Made by a program: the position numbers and the translations under genes
The notes under the pieces: generated by a model
Database searches by the model: none
What the model was told of the DNA's origin: nothing
The model's input: the letters and a program-made list of their open reading frames with translations, nothing else
DNA from: a virus
Strand: one strand, 5' to 3'
IMG/VR virus record: IMGVR_UViG_3300042504_002519
Coordinates: 1 to 64,000 of that record
DNA length: 64,000 bases
Part shown: piece after piece, positions 7,284 to 14,811 of the stretch
How positions within the stretch are numbered: the stretch's first letter is position 1
How the letters are laid out: each line of letters starts with the position of its first letter

Positions 7284-7415
7284 CCCCACACTGGTGGGAG
7301 TAGTTCGTGTACTGCTTTAGCTCCCCACTGCGGTGGAGGTGGATCCAATATTTATAACAGGCCCCACCAGCGTGGGAGTGGATCCTATGTCAGTATCCCC
7401 TACTTCCCACCTGGT
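7284..7415 (+). repeat. Four CRISPR-type hairpins downstream of cas5e
   Basis: Stems CCCAC/GTGGG start at 7285, 7324, 7363 and 7406, intervals 39, 39 and 43 nt, with GT-N3-TC-like handles. No leader is present, so they would be transcribed by read-through from the cas operon. The last one runs into the GTGCCA promoter module. Confidence 0.8.
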
Positions 7416-7419
7416 GGGA

Positions 7420-7488
7420 GTGTGCCAGAAGTTGTGCCACTAATATACCCCTAGCATATTGACAGGCCCGATATACCCCGGCTATATT
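7420..7488 (+). promoter_or_regulatory. Early promoter module
   Basis: TTGACA (7459-7464), 18-nt spacer, TATATT (7483-7488). Two GTGCCA copies and TAATATAC lie upstream, as at 1104-1171. It drives the two small genes at 7543 and 8075. Confidence 0.8.
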
Positions 7489-7542
7489 GGTGACATGCCG
7501 CACCGCTACAGCGGCCATCCACACTACACAAGGATTAACGCT

Positions 7543-8010
7543 ATGAACACCGCCACTATCACCGCCACCCGCCACAATGGTTCTTTCGTCGCCTCCGCCT
7601 GGGAGTGCTGGTACGGAGCCTCTGACCGGGCCTGCCAAGCCACCGCCTGGGCCTGGGGCCTGTATACCGAAGCATTCTTTTCTGAAGCCGCCATGGCTCG
7701 TTACCGCTGGGCTGGCCAGATGATTGCCTGCCTGGGCCTGCTGGCCTACCTGGCTGGCAAGCTGATCCGCTTGTGGCTACAGCCCAGGGTTGATGCCTGG
7801 GTAGATAGCTGCCAAGCCCCTGAGCCCGTCCAGGAGGCCCCAGAGCCAGCCCCGGCACCGGTAGCTAGCCCAGTGCCCCAACCCCAACCCGAGGCCACCC
7901 CGCTGGCCGCCCTGGGTATCCGGGAGTTGCGCAAGCTGGGCACTGCTCGGGGCGTCAAGGGTGCAGCTCGGATGAAAAAGACTGAGCTACTGGCCAGCCT
8001 AGCGGCCTAG
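7543..8010 (+). CDS. Membrane protein with C-terminal SAP/Rho-N-like domain
   Basis: 155 aa; the start at 7543 follows AAGGATTAACGCT and is preferred over upstream codons inside the promoter. A hydrophobic segment (MIACLGLLAYLAGKLI, about residues 60-75) is followed by a Pro/Ala/Glu-rich linker. The C-terminal 32 residues (LGIRELRKLGTARGVKGAAR then MKKTELLASL) fit the helix-extended-loop of SAP or Rho N-terminal domains, which bind nucleic acids. It may tether DNA or RNA to the membrane. It lies directly downstream of the cas operon but has its own promoter. Confidence 0.6.
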   Translation: MNTATITATRHNGSFVASAWECWYGASDRACQATAWAWGLYTEAFFSEAAMARYRWAGQMIACLGLLAYLAGKLIRLWLQPRVDAWVDSCQAPEPVQEAPEPAPAPVASPVPQPQPEATPLAALGIRELRKLGTARGVKGAARMKKTELLASLAA

Positions 8011-8074
8011 ACCACTGCCGCTACCCCACAGCGTAGCGAGGGGACCAACCACTTACACCGAAAGGATCAACGCC

Positions 8075-8305
8075 ATGAACCAGTACCAACAGAAACAGCG
8101 ACAGTTTTATGTTGCCGCCACCCGCATGGGCCATGTCCAGACCGCCCTAGACGCCCTTTGGCGGGCTGCTAGCGAGGCCAGCCTGCTGGCTCCCGACGAG
8201 GTTAACTACCAGCACTTCACCACCGCCCGCATCCTGGCCTTGCTAGATGGGCTTGGCTGGGAGCAGTGTAGAGACGCCTGGCTGGATTCTGGCCTGGGGA
8301 TTTAG
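8075..8305 (+). CDS. Small helical protein of unknown function (76 aa)
   Basis: The start follows CACTTACACCGAAAGGATCAA, a version of the recurring leader with an AAAGGA ribosome site. The product is predicted mostly helical (HVQTALDALWRAASEAS, TTARILALLDGLGWEQC). No family recognised. It is second in a two-gene unit with the SAP-like protein and ends before a clear terminator. Confidence 0.65.
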   Translation: MNQYQQKQRQFYVAATRMGHVQTALDALWRAASEASLLAPDEVNYQHFTTARILALLDGLGWEQCRDAWLDSGLGI

Positions 8306-8325
8306 CCCCTAGCCTGCCTGCCACC

Positions 8326-8351
8326 CCTGGCCCTCGCCGGGGGTTTTGTCT
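8326..8351 (+). terminator. Rho-independent terminator
   Basis: CCCCTGGC/GCCGGGGG stem (one G-T pair), loop CCTC, then TTTTGTCTT. It insulates the small early genes from the array B leader about 30 nt on. Confidence 0.7.
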
Positions 8352-8378
8352 TGGTTGCGCCATTTGGCTAGAGTTGTG

Positions 8379-8429
8379 TGCTATAGTGGTGGCAGGAACC
8401 TTGACAACTTGGTGGTAGGTGACGGTGGA
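8379..8429 (+). promoter_or_regulatory. Leader of array B
   Basis: TGCTATAGT (extended -10 form, 8379-8387), then CAGGAACC and TTGACAACTTGGTGGTAGGTG leading into the first repeat. It is nearly identical to the leaders of arrays C and D. Confidence 0.82.
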
Positions 8430-8838
8430 CCCACTTCGGTGGGGGTTTCTCCTTCGCTCCCCCCACGGTGGCCACTATTCGGCCTAAGCAAAACACACCC
8501 CACTTCGGTGGGGGTTTCTCGCTTAGTGGCATTGCCCATCTTTAGCGCTGGCCTCGCAAAGCACACCCCACTCCGGTGGGGGTTGATCTACGGCCATCGA
8601 CAACGATCAGGCCATGCCTATCTCGCAAAGCAGGCCCCACCTCGGTGGGGGTTTCTCGGTCTGTGGCGTGTCGTGGTGGATGGTCTGCCTAACGTGACTC
8701 GCAAACACCTCCCCACTCCGGTGGGGGTTATTCGTGGGCCTACCTCTCCATCGTAAACGGCGGTTTCGCCATCCCCACTTCGGTGGGCGTTCTTCCAGCC
8801 CGTACCTCTCCTATACCCCACCCCTGTGGGAGTTTTCG
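8430..8838 (+). CRISPR. CRISPR array B, 7 repeats
   Basis: Hairpin cores start near 8430, 8498, 8566, 8635, 8711, 8773 and 8816, giving intervals of about 69, 68, 69, 76, 62 and 43 nt. The full repeat is about 37 nt: CTCGCAAA, then CACACCCC or CACCTCCCC, loop TTCG or TCCG, GTGGGG, GTTTCTCG. Spacers 2 and 3 are exactly 32 nt. The terminal interval collapses to 43 nt as in the other arrays. The last 8 nt of the repeat (GTTTCTCG) would be the crRNA 5' handle after Cas6e cleavage. Confidence 0.92.
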
Positions 8839-8872
8839 CCCTGGCCTAGCCGGGCTTGTGCGTTTTAGGCGC

Positions 8873-9760
8873 TTAAATATCCACGTAGTCCGAGCTGAAC
8901 ACCCCATTAAAATGCGCGTAGCGATCCATTGTGAACGACGGCTTCGCGTGTCCTAATTGCTGTGCAATGCTCCACCAGTCTGAGCCATGGGCGGCTGCGG
9001 TGACAGCATGGGCATGGCGCAGCCAGTGGGGGCTAGCCTGGGGCTTGCCGATCCTGGCCATGGCCACCTTCACCCATTGCCACGCGATAGGGTAGGGTAC
9101 CGGGAATATTTCGTCCTGGTCCAGCGCATCCTCTGGCCGGGCCTGAACCAGCGCGTCGTAGACCGCCTTAGAGCAGCCGATCTCTCGGGCCTTGTCGCCC
9201 TTGCCGTGGTGGATAGCCAGGAACACCCGCTGGCCGCGTAGGTGCAAGTCACACCACCGCACCGCTAGCGCCTCGCTGGCCCGAACGCCAGTAGCAAATA
9301 GGAAGCGCAGGAATAGCTTAGCCTCCAGGCTGGGTTCCTTGGCAATGGCCCGACGCATCTCGCCCTCGGTTAGGATCCGTTCCGCCATGACTGGCCGGGG
9401 CTTGCCTAGCCGGTAGACGGCGTGGGGGACATTAAATTGCAGGTAACGAATGGAGCTGCCGAACTTCCACAGCGACTTGATAGCCGCCTTGTGCAGGTTG
9501 CAGGTAGCATCGCTCCAGCGCTTCGGGAACGTGGCCTCGTAGTCGATTAGCATGGCCGCTGTGACCATGGCTAGCTGGTGGCAGTCGTGGTGGGCTAGCC
9601 AAGCCCGTAGCCGGGTGATCGCTCGACGGTAGGCTTTCTGGGTGCCAGCACTTCGGGAACGACTGATCCACATCTCGATCAGGTGGTCGTCGCTACTGGC
9701 CTGCTGCAGGGCAAGGCTAGCAGTCTGGGAGGGCTGGGAGGTGACGGTAATAGTATCCAT
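8873..9760 (-). CDS. Tyrosine recombinase (phage integrase family)
   Basis: 295 aa from the ATG at 9760. It has the N-terminal SAM-like core-binding domain (SAGTQKAYRRAITRLRAWL) and the C-terminal catalytic domain: ATGVRASEALAVRW (Arg I), a beta-strand Lys in HHGKGDKAREI, SPHWLRHAHAV (HxxR), QLGHAKPS, and the nucleophile in MDRYAHF. All catalytic positions are present. It would integrate, excise or resolve the element. It overlaps or abuts the upstream nuclease gene (stop at 9765), so the two are probably co-transcribed. Two further recombinases lie at 32333 and 45016. Confidence 0.88.
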   Translation of the reverse strand: MDTITVTSQPSQTASLALQQASSDDHLIEMWISRSRSAGTQKAYRRAITRLRAWLAHHDCHQLAMVTAAMLIDYEATFPKRWSDATCNLHKAAIKSLWKFGSSIRYLQFNVPHAVYRLGKPRPVMAERILTEGEMRRAIAKEPSLEAKLFLRFLFATGVRASEALAVRWCDLHLRGQRVFLAIHHGKGDKAREIGCSKAVYDALVQARPEDALDQDEIFPVPYPIAWQWVKVAMARIGKPQASPHWLRHAHAVTAAAHGSDWWSIAQQLGHAKPSFTMDRYAHFNGVFSSDYVDI

Positions 9761-9764
9761 GGCT

Positions 9765-10457
9765 TCAGGGTGCCCAGTACCCTTGTTCCCCATGCTCGAA
9801 ACGAGCACTTCTAGCGGCGGTGAAAGCCTGGAGCAGTGGGCCAGCAAGAGGATCTATGTCGATATTGACTGAGGCAGAATCTACTATGTCTGATCCCGCA
9901 TGGCTTTTTAAGTCATACACTCCCGGCCAACATTCGTGACATAGCCAAAAATTTTCGTTTTCAAGCATTCCAATCATCCACCCTCTATGCCGCCAAGTAG
10001 GATAAACACTTTCTTCTTTGCAGTTAAATTGTGGAGGAGTATGCAGAAAAGCGCTTATATCATACTTGACGCGATCTGGGTTTAATCTGTATCCATTCAG
10101 CCTGTAAACGCAATTCTCATCTTCGGTGAAGTCTATCCAGGGCTGGCTCTGGATAAGCAATACCTTTTGACGGGAAACTTCTGCTAGTCTATTGCAAAGA
10201 ACCCACGCAGAATCGCCATTCTGCTTTGATTCGCCATTGCTATTAAACGTCGGGGACGCGACTAGCTTGGGCTTTATTTCTACCCATGCCTGCCAATCCT
10301 CGATCCAAAAGTCTGGAAGATACCAGTCCCCATCAAGGTTGAACCCTTCGGGCTCATAGGTCCAGTTCAGCCCCAGGGCATCAAAAAACACAGCCCACCG
10401 AGCCTCTAGCCTGGAGCGGAACCGGTAGCCACGGAACTCGGTTGTTATTGCTTGCAT
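9765..10457 (-). CDS. PD-(D/E)XK-type phage endonuclease
   Basis: 230 aa. The N-terminal 65 residues match a common phage nuclease type: YRFRSRLEARWAVFFDALGL (helix with catalytic Glu), WTYEPEGFNL, then YLPDFWIEDWQAWVEIKP, giving PD and E-I-K catalytic residues. The rest, with several Trp and Cys (LCHECWPGVYDL), is unrecognised. Proteins like this are scattered in phages and plasmids and may act in replication, recombination or host DNA breakdown. It is the first gene of a leftward pair with the integrase. Confidence 0.7.
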   Translation of the reverse strand: MQAITTEFRGYRFRSRLEARWAVFFDALGLNWTYEPEGFNLDGDWYLPDFWIEDWQAWVEIKPKLVASPTFNSNGESKQNGDSAWVLCNRLAEVSRQKVLLIQSQPWIDFTEDENCVYRLNGYRLNPDRVKYDISAFLHTPPQFNCKEESVYPTWRHRGWMIGMLENENFWLCHECWPGVYDLKSHAGSDIVDSASVNIDIDPLAGPLLQAFTAARSARFEHGEQGYWAP

Positions 10458-10539
10458 AGCTTTATGGTTCTCCGTTGTGCAGTCTTGTATCCGGGCGGAC
10501 CGCCCATGGTGATCGCACCACCACAGGCTTGCTACTGGC

Positions 10540-10932
10540 CTAGAGGCCTTTTTCCTGAGCGACCTGGATGGCCCGGGCCTTGAGCATGGCTATCAAGGAC
10601 AGGCTAGTGGTGGCTACCTCGTTGGGGTCGATGCCATCCAGCACCGCCGTTAGGTAGGGTGCTCCCAAGCGTAGGCCAACGGCGATCTGGGGGCTGTCCT
10701 GGGCCATATCTTGCAACAGGCTGATCAGGTATCCCTTGAGCATCCGTCCCTTGAGGCCCAGGCCATCGAATTTGGCAGAGGCCACATCCACTAGGCTGTT
10801 GACCGCACCGCTGACGCCTGCCGCTGTGCGACTGCTGGCGATGGCGCCCCGCACCCCCTCAGTCAGGGTGGCCTTAAATTCATCGGTACTAACGGCGGTC
10901 TTTAGCAGACCAACCAGGAAAGTTTTGAACAT
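10540..10932 (-). CDS. Helical protein of unknown function (130 aa)
   Basis: No family recognised. It begins MFKTFLVGLLKTAVSTDEFK and is predicted almost wholly helical, with amphipathic Ala/Leu-rich segments (GLGLKGRMLKGYLISLLQDM). There is no clear membrane segment or coiled coil. The start follows TTTCCAAGGGATCC. It is a monocistronic leftward gene, divergent from the sigma-factor gene 150 nt away, so the two could share a control region. Confidence 0.6.
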   Translation of the reverse strand: MFKTFLVGLLKTAVSTDEFKATLTEGVRGAIASSRTAAGVSGAVNSLVDVASAKFDGLGLKGRMLKGYLISLLQDMAQDSPQIAVGLRLGAPYLTAVLDGIDPNEVATTSLSLIAMLKARAIQVAQEKGL

Positions 10933-11026
10933 TTGGATCCCTTGGAAAGCAACAATTGGAAAGCAACTCTGAAACCCAACTTACAGCCGGGTGCTACCAT
11001 GCTAGCATGGCCATACTGGATCCGAC

Positions 11027-11053
11027 TTGACAAGTTAGCCAGTATAGTATAGG
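11027..11053 (+). promoter_or_regulatory. Promoter candidate for the sigma-factor gene
   Basis: TTGACA at 11027-11032 and TATAGG at 11048-11053, spacer 15 nt; an overlapping TATAGT lies at 11043. The spacing is short, so the exact -10 is uncertain. A different sequence family from the TATATT early promoters. Confidence 0.45.
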
Positions 11054-11085
11054 GGAACACTGACTATATCGGCTGGTGGGGTGGC

Positions 11086-11676
11086 ATGAGCCGGGAAATA
11101 CGGATCCAAACACAGGAACTATTTGCGCGGCTTAGAACCCAACTAAAAGCCGCCGACTATAGGCGTACCCGTGACACCCTGATCCTGATCAACCTGGGCC
11201 TGGTGGAGAAGATCGCTGGCCGCTATGCCCAGGACGGTGTGGAAGTATTCGATGATTTGGTGCAGGTCGGGGTGATCGGCTTGATCAAGGCGGTGGATCG
11301 CTACAACCCAGCTAAGGGAACTGCCTTTAGCAGCTATGCTGTGCCCTATATCCGGGGTGAGATATTGCACCATCGCCGGGACCGGGCCGGGGCACTCAAG
11401 ATACCTCGTAGCTGGTCGGATCAATTTACCCTGCTGCGCCAGCTCTACGATGAACGGGCCAGCCATGCCGCCATGGCCAGCGCTACCCGGATCCCGATAG
11501 ACCAGATCCCGCAGGCCCTCAATGCCTTGCTACGGCCAGACTGCCTAAGCCTGGATGCACCGCTAGCGGCTGGCTTAACCGACTGCTGGGAGCTACCCGA
11601 TAGCAGGCCACCACCAGAGCCAGACTGGGAACCAGAACCAGTGTACGAGGTGAGCTGCTGGGGGCTGGCACAATAA
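11086..11676 (+). CDS. Phage-encoded sigma-70 family factor with regions 2-3, lacking region 4
   Basis: 196 aa. Region 2 is clear: LILINLGLVEKIAGRYA, then DDLVQVGVIGLIKAVDRYNP, then TAFSSYAVPYIRGEILHHRRD, covering core binding and -10 recognition. Region 3-like sequence follows (LKIPRSWSDQ, a short helix, and CLSLDAPL). The protein then ends in a Pro/Glu-rich tail (DSRPPPEPDWEPEPVYE) with no region 4 helix-turn-helix. It resembles group 3 sigma factors but could not contact a normal -35 box. It likely redirects host RNA polymerase to phage promoters; the TGGGCANNCT elements upstream of late genes are candidate targets. Confidence 0.85.
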   Translation: MSREIRIQTQELFARLRTQLKAADYRRTRDTLILINLGLVEKIAGRYAQDGVEVFDDLVQVGVIGLIKAVDRYNPAKGTAFSSYAVPYIRGEILHHRRDRAGALKIPRSWSDQFTLLRQLYDERASHAAMASATRIPIDQIPQALNALLRPDCLSLDAPLAAGLTDCWELPDSRPPPEPDWEPEPVYEVSCWGLAQ

Positions 11677-11696
11677 AAAACCCGCCAGGTGGCGGG
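11674..11696 (-). terminator. Rho-independent terminator (leftward)
   Basis: CCCGCC/GGCGGG stem with an AGGT loop; read leftward it is followed by a TTTTTT run. It ends the leftward unit 11722-12171 and overlaps the 3' end of the sigma gene. Confidence 0.8.
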
Positions 11697-11721
11697 GTGG
11701 ATCCGGGTAGTCCCGGGGTGA

Positions 11722-11928
11722 CTAGAAGTCGCTAGAAGTTAGGTAATCGTCCTTAATCAGTGGCGCGATTGCGGCCTCTGCCGCCGCCTCGGTGGGGTAA
11801 GTGATCCATAAGTTGGCGTCCCGCTCGCCGAAAAGTGTCTGACAGTCCTCCCATTCGCCGGTTGTTGGCGATACACCAAAAACTCGATAACCGTTGTCTC
11901 GGGGGAACACGCTATAGCGAACAATCAC
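11722..11928 (-). CDS. Small protein of unknown function (68 aa)
   Basis: Compact, probably alpha/beta: MIVRYSVFPRDNGYRVFGVS, then ATY-like segment WITYPTEAAAEAAIAPLI. No family recognised. The leader has AAGGAGTAACC before the ATG. It is the second gene of a two-gene leftward unit that starts at the promoter near 12201-12230 and ends at the terminator at 11674. Confidence 0.65.
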   Translation of the reverse strand: MIVRYSVFPRDNGYRVFGVSPTTGEWEDCQTLFGERDANLWITYPTEAAAEAAIAPLIKDDYLTSSDF

Positions 11929-12009
11929 GGTGGTTACTCCTTAAGTAGGGTGGGTAGGTGCCCTGGGTGGCAGTCCCCAGGGCGGGGTGGTGGGGTAAAT
12001 GGCCAGGGC

Positions 12010-12171
12010 CTAGAGGTCGGCCAGGGTAATGTCCTGGACGGGCTGGGCCTGGATGCTGTCCCAGGCCTCGGGGCCGAAGCCAAAGACTGCCAGGCTGGCC
12101 TGGAGCATGGCCTCGCTGGCCTCCAAGCTGGCCAGGGTAAGGGTGGTGGGGGTGGTGGTGAAGGTGGACAT
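12010..12171 (-). CDS. Small Thr/Leu/Ala-rich protein (53 aa)
   Basis: Two longer frames overlap this locus, but this frame starts directly after the early promoter and reads as a balanced protein: MSTFTTTPTTLTLASLEASE then EAMLQASLAVFGFGPEAW and a stop at 12010. The overlapping frames are Pro/His/Arg-rich and look spurious. No family recognised. Placement behind a strong promoter, 29 nt from its -10, supports expression. Confidence 0.5.
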   Translation of the reverse strand: MSTFTTTPTTLTLASLEASEAMLQASLAVFGFGPEAWDSIQAQPVQDITLADL

Positions 12172-12200
12172 GGGATGTAGTGGTGGTTGACAACAATTTC

Positions 12201-12272
12201 AATATACAGGGGGTATATAGGGCTTGTCAATATACCTCAGGTAAATTAGTGGCACAACTACTGGCACAGGCA
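12201..12272 (-). promoter_or_regulatory. Early promoter module (leftward)
   Basis: Read leftward: two GTGCCA copies (about 12270 to 12250), TAATTTACC, TTGACA (12230-12225), 18-nt spacer, TATATT (12206-12201). Same composite as at 1104 and 7420. Confidence 0.8.
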
Positions 12273-12317
12273 AAGAATTGATCGGAATGATCAATAACTC
12301 GATCAATAACTGGCAGT

Positions 12318-12342
12318 AAAAAAACCCCAGCTCATGCCGGGG
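12318..12342 (-). terminator. Rho-independent terminator (leftward)
   Basis: CCCC-GC/GC-GGGG stem; read leftward it is followed by TTTTTTT. It lies about 60 nt after the last gene of the ssb/dnaN/helicase unit. Confidence 0.75.
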
Positions 12343-12371
12343 TAGTTCGTCCTTAAACGTGCCCGAAGGCA

Positions 12372-12388
12372 CCCCCACGGTGGTGGGG
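12372..12388. repeat. Solitary CRISPR-type hairpin
   Basis: CCCCCACGGTGGTGGGG, one copy, just after the stop codon of the 63-aa ORF and next to a TAGCTAGCTAGCTAG tract. Another case of the hairpin lying at a gene 3' end. Confidence 0.55.
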
Positions 12389-12399
12389 TAGCTAGCTAG

Positions 12400-12591
12400 C
12401 TAGAACGGCGGCCCAATACAGTCCAGGTCGTCGGGATCGTCCATGTTCAGGCTGAACAGTCCGCCAGCTTCGTTTGGCTGCACCATAACTGTGCTGCCTA
12501 CTACAGTCTTGACGGTAGCTGCTACCCAGGGCTGGCTCTTGGCTGGGCGGAACATTACGGAGTAGCCGGGGCGTAGGGATAGTCTGCTCAT
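12400..12591 (-). CDS. Small beta-rich protein co-transcribed with ssb (63 aa)
   Basis: MSRLSLRPGYSVMFRPAKSQ, then ATVKTVVGSTVMVQ and an acidic end (NMDDPDDLDCIGPPF). The pattern of strands suggests a small SH3- or KOW-like barrel, which is only a guess. Start overlaps the ssb stop (TAATG), so it is translationally coupled to ssb and could modulate SSB or the replisome. The acidic hydrophobic-ended tail is reminiscent of SSB tails. Confidence 0.65.
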   Translation of the reverse strand: MSRLSLRPGYSVMFRPAKSQPWVAATVKTVVGSTVMVQPNEAGGLFSLNMDDPDDLDCIGPPF

Positions 12592-13016
12592 TAGAATGGA
12601 ATGTCCTCGTAGGTGGGCTGGCTGGGCTGATCAGGCTGGTCCTGGGGGCGCTCGGTTGATACGGCTGCAGTCGGGGAGTTCCTGACGACTTTGGCCATCT
12701 TCCAGGCCTTGACGATCAGCTTGGAGCGTCGCTTGCCGGTTTCCCGGTCTTGCCAGCTTTCCTCGTCGATCTGGCCTTCGGTGATGGCTACCCGGTCACC
12801 CTTGAGCAGGTTGTCGCCTGCCCATTCAGCGGCACGGCCAAAGCACTTGACGGTGATCCAGGCGGAACGGGCCTCGCCATTCTGGTCTTTGCCGGCGTAG
12901 ACAGCGATCCGCATCTCGCAGATCTTGCCTCCGGTGCTGGTAAACCGTAGTTCGGGGTCGGCGCCAAGGTTGCCGACACATTGGACTGAGTTGTAGGCGT
13001 AGGGTTCTGCAGGCAT
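12591..13016 (-). CDS. ssb: Single-stranded DNA-binding protein
   Basis: 141 aa OB-fold protein: NSVQCVGNLGADPELRFTST, then CEMRIAVYAGKD, WITVKCFGRAAEWAGDNLLK and GDRVAITEGQIDEESW, all standard SSB blocks. It ends with a short linker and the acidic hydrophobic tip YEDIPF, the tail that recruits replication partners. The start follows the leader CACTTACAGAGGAGACAAG. It lies between dnaN and the 63-aa gene in a leftward replication unit. Confidence 0.93.
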   Translation of the reverse strand: MPAEPYAYNSVQCVGNLGADPELRFTSTGGKICEMRIAVYAGKDQNGEARSAWITVKCFGRAAEWAGDNLLKGDRVAITEGQIDEESWQDRETGKRRSKLIVKAWKMAKVVRNSPTAAVSTERPQDQPDQPSQPTYEDIPF

Positions 13017-13044
13017 GGTCTTGTCTCCTCTGTAAGTGTGTGGT

Positions 13045-14178
13045 CTATGCTTGTTCCCTGATCTGTACTGGCATCACCAGGTACACTTGGCCGCTGCCGG
13101 GGGCGGTGATCGTGGCTGGGCTGGTGGGGGTATTGGTGTGCAGGATCACCTGTTCACTGCCAAAGGCCCGCAAGCCATCCAGCAGGTAGTCGCCGTTGAA
13201 CGCCATGGGATTCTTGGCTTTGCCTAGCACATCCTCGCCCTGGCCATCGCTAGCCTCGCAGCCAACCAGCTCCCGTCCGCTACTGCCCTCCACGTCAGCC
13301 TCCAGCACTAGCTGGCCCTGGTCATCCCAGCGGTGCCTGATGATGCTGTTTTTCTGGCTGGCCACCACCATGATCCGGCTTAAGGCCTCGATCCAGGCCT
13401 GCCGGTTGATCAGGGTCTCCACCGCAAAGGCCTGGGGGATAAGCCGGCGATACTCTGGATACTGGCCCTCCAGCAGCCGGGTGGTAAATACCAGATCGCC
13501 CAGGTCAAAAGTGGCAATGATATTGTCCAGCGTTATCGTTACCATGCCTTCAGCCTTGGCCAGGTGCTTCCCCAGGGCCTCCAGGCCTTTGCTAGGCAAT
13601 GTGACAGGGGTAAAGGCTTCAACGCCCTCCTGGGCCACGGGAAACACGCTGAGGCGATGGCCATCGGTGGAAGCAACTTCCAGGCCATCGGCAGCGGGCT
13701 GCAGGTGAATGCCACAAAGGATCTGCTTACTCTCGTCATCGCTAGCGGTGACTAGCGTGGACTCTAGGGCCCTGGCCAAGGTGCTAGCCTCCAGGGTAAG
13801 CTGCTGGCCTTCTGCCCGTTCAATGAGTGGGTAGTCCTCCCCGGGCTGGCCGGATAGGCTGTAGCTGCCGCCTAGGGTGTTGATGGTGGCCTGGCTGGTT
13901 TCTGGATCCCAGTTAAGCGCTAGGTTTCCCTGCATCCGGCCCACCATATCGGTGAGTAGCTTGGCAGGTAGCAGGATCTCGCCCTGCACGGCAATGCTGG
14001 CGCTGGCCTTGGCGGTAATGGTCACCGCCCCCAGATCACTGCCCGTCACCGCCAGGGTGTCTCCCTCAGCTTTGAGTAGCAGGTTTGTCAGTACAGGGTT
14101 GCTGGGTCTGCTGGGTACCGCCCGGTTGGGCAGACCCAGGACAGCGGCTAGGTCTTTGGCGTCAATTGTCAGTTGCAT
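13045..14178 (-). CDS. dnaN: DNA polymerase III beta subunit (sliding clamp)
   Basis: 377 aa with the three-domain clamp architecture: an N-terminal MQLTIDAKDLAAVLG, VEGEILLPAKLLTDMVGRM-like block (VQGEILLPAKLLTDMVGRM), QPGEDYPLIE, a second domain ASDDESKQILCGIHL and DGHRLSVFPV, and the C-terminal NGDYLLDGLRAFGS ending in LVMPVQIRE. The normal bacterial length is about 365-380. A phage-borne beta clamp suggests the element assembles its own replisome around host polymerase. The gene overlaps the upstream methyltransferase gene by 17 nt. Confidence 0.93.
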   Translation of the reverse strand: MQLTIDAKDLAAVLGLPNRAVPSRPSNPVLTNLLLKAEGDTLAVTGSDLGAVTITAKASASIAVQGEILLPAKLLTDMVGRMQGNLALNWDPETSQATINTLGGSYSLSGQPGEDYPLIERAEGQQLTLEASTLARALESTLVTASDDESKQILCGIHLQPAADGLEVASTDGHRLSVFPVAQEGVEAFTPVTLPSKGLEALGKHLAKAEGMVTITLDNIIATFDLGDLVFTTRLLEGQYPEYRRLIPQAFAVETLINRQAWIEALSRIMVVASQKNSIIRHRWDDQGQLVLEADVEGSSGRELVGCEASDGQGEDVLGKAKNPMAFNGDYLLDGLRAFGSEQVILHTNTPTSPATITAPGSGQVYLVMPVQIREQA

Positions 14179-14758
14179 CTGTATTTCTCCAGTTAGTACA
14201 AAATTCGATATCTGTTCCCAAGTTGCCGCCGAAGCGGTGCCAGATGAACCAGGCCGTTGTCACCGAGTCACTGCCGCTGGTGTCCGCCCGGAACCGTGGC
14301 CGGGGGTTAAAGACGATCAGCTTGGCCGGTGGGTGTTCTGCCAGCCAGCGGGCCCGGTTGTCGCAGGGCTCCAGGTAACTGAGCCTCAGTAACATGGCCA
14401 TGCCTACCCGGCAGTTGTCGTAGGCCAGGGGCAGGATCGCCGGGGCCTGGCTGTAGGGTGGGTTGCTGATCACCCAGTCGTAGCGGGCCATGCGGGCCCA
14501 GGCGCCAGGATCGGCGGCATCCATGGTGAGTGCAGCGGGCTTGGTTTCGTCAATGTCGGCGGTATCCACCAGACGAAACAGGCCAGACTCCTTCAGTACA
14601 TCGCTGATCGCCCCCTCGCCATTGCAGGGTTCCAGGACGGTGGCCTTGTTGCGCCAGGGGACAAAGCGATGGCTATTCAGCAGTGCCCAGGTGAGCAGGC
14701 TGGGGGTGGGGTAAAAGTCGAGGGGCTGGCGGGCAAGGTGCTCAGTTTGAGTGTTCAT
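14162..14758 (-). CDS. N6-adenine-type DNA methyltransferase (phage type)
   Basis: 198 aa from the ATG at 14758, behind CACTTACAAAGAGAGCC. Motif X/I region: DFYPTPSLLTWALLNSHRF and VLEPCNGEGAISDVLKE; catalytic motif IV is WVISNPPYSQA. This order (SAM-binding first, NPPY second) is of the gamma/alpha group of adenine methyltransferases. No target recognition domain is obvious at this length, so it may be non-specific or pair with a partner. It modifies phage DNA, perhaps against host restriction. The C-terminal part overlaps the start of dnaN. Confidence 0.85.
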   Translation of the reverse strand: MNTQTEHLARQPLDFYPTPSLLTWALLNSHRFVPWRNKATVLEPCNGEGAISDVLKESGLFRLVDTADIDETKPAALTMDAADPGAWARMARYDWVISNPPYSQAPAILPLAYDNCRVGMAMLLRLSYLEPCDNRARWLAEHPPAKLIVFNPRPRFRADTSGSDSVTTAWFIWHRFGGNLGTDIEFCTNWRNTDATDN

Positions 14759-14811
14759 GGCTCTCTTTGTAAGTGGGTGGTGTTTTGTCAGTGGCTTAGA
14801 GTTGGGTTCTA

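Noticed and set aside
8591-8622. Possible match of array B spacer 3 (AIDND peptide) to the 46705-47214 fibre protein
   Set aside because: Only five residues agree and the codons all differ at the third position; too short to claim.
11912-12230. Two overlapping leftward ORFs of 96 and 98 aa
   Set aside because: They are Pro/His/Arg-rich shadows; the third frame (12010-12171) starts cleanly behind the promoter.
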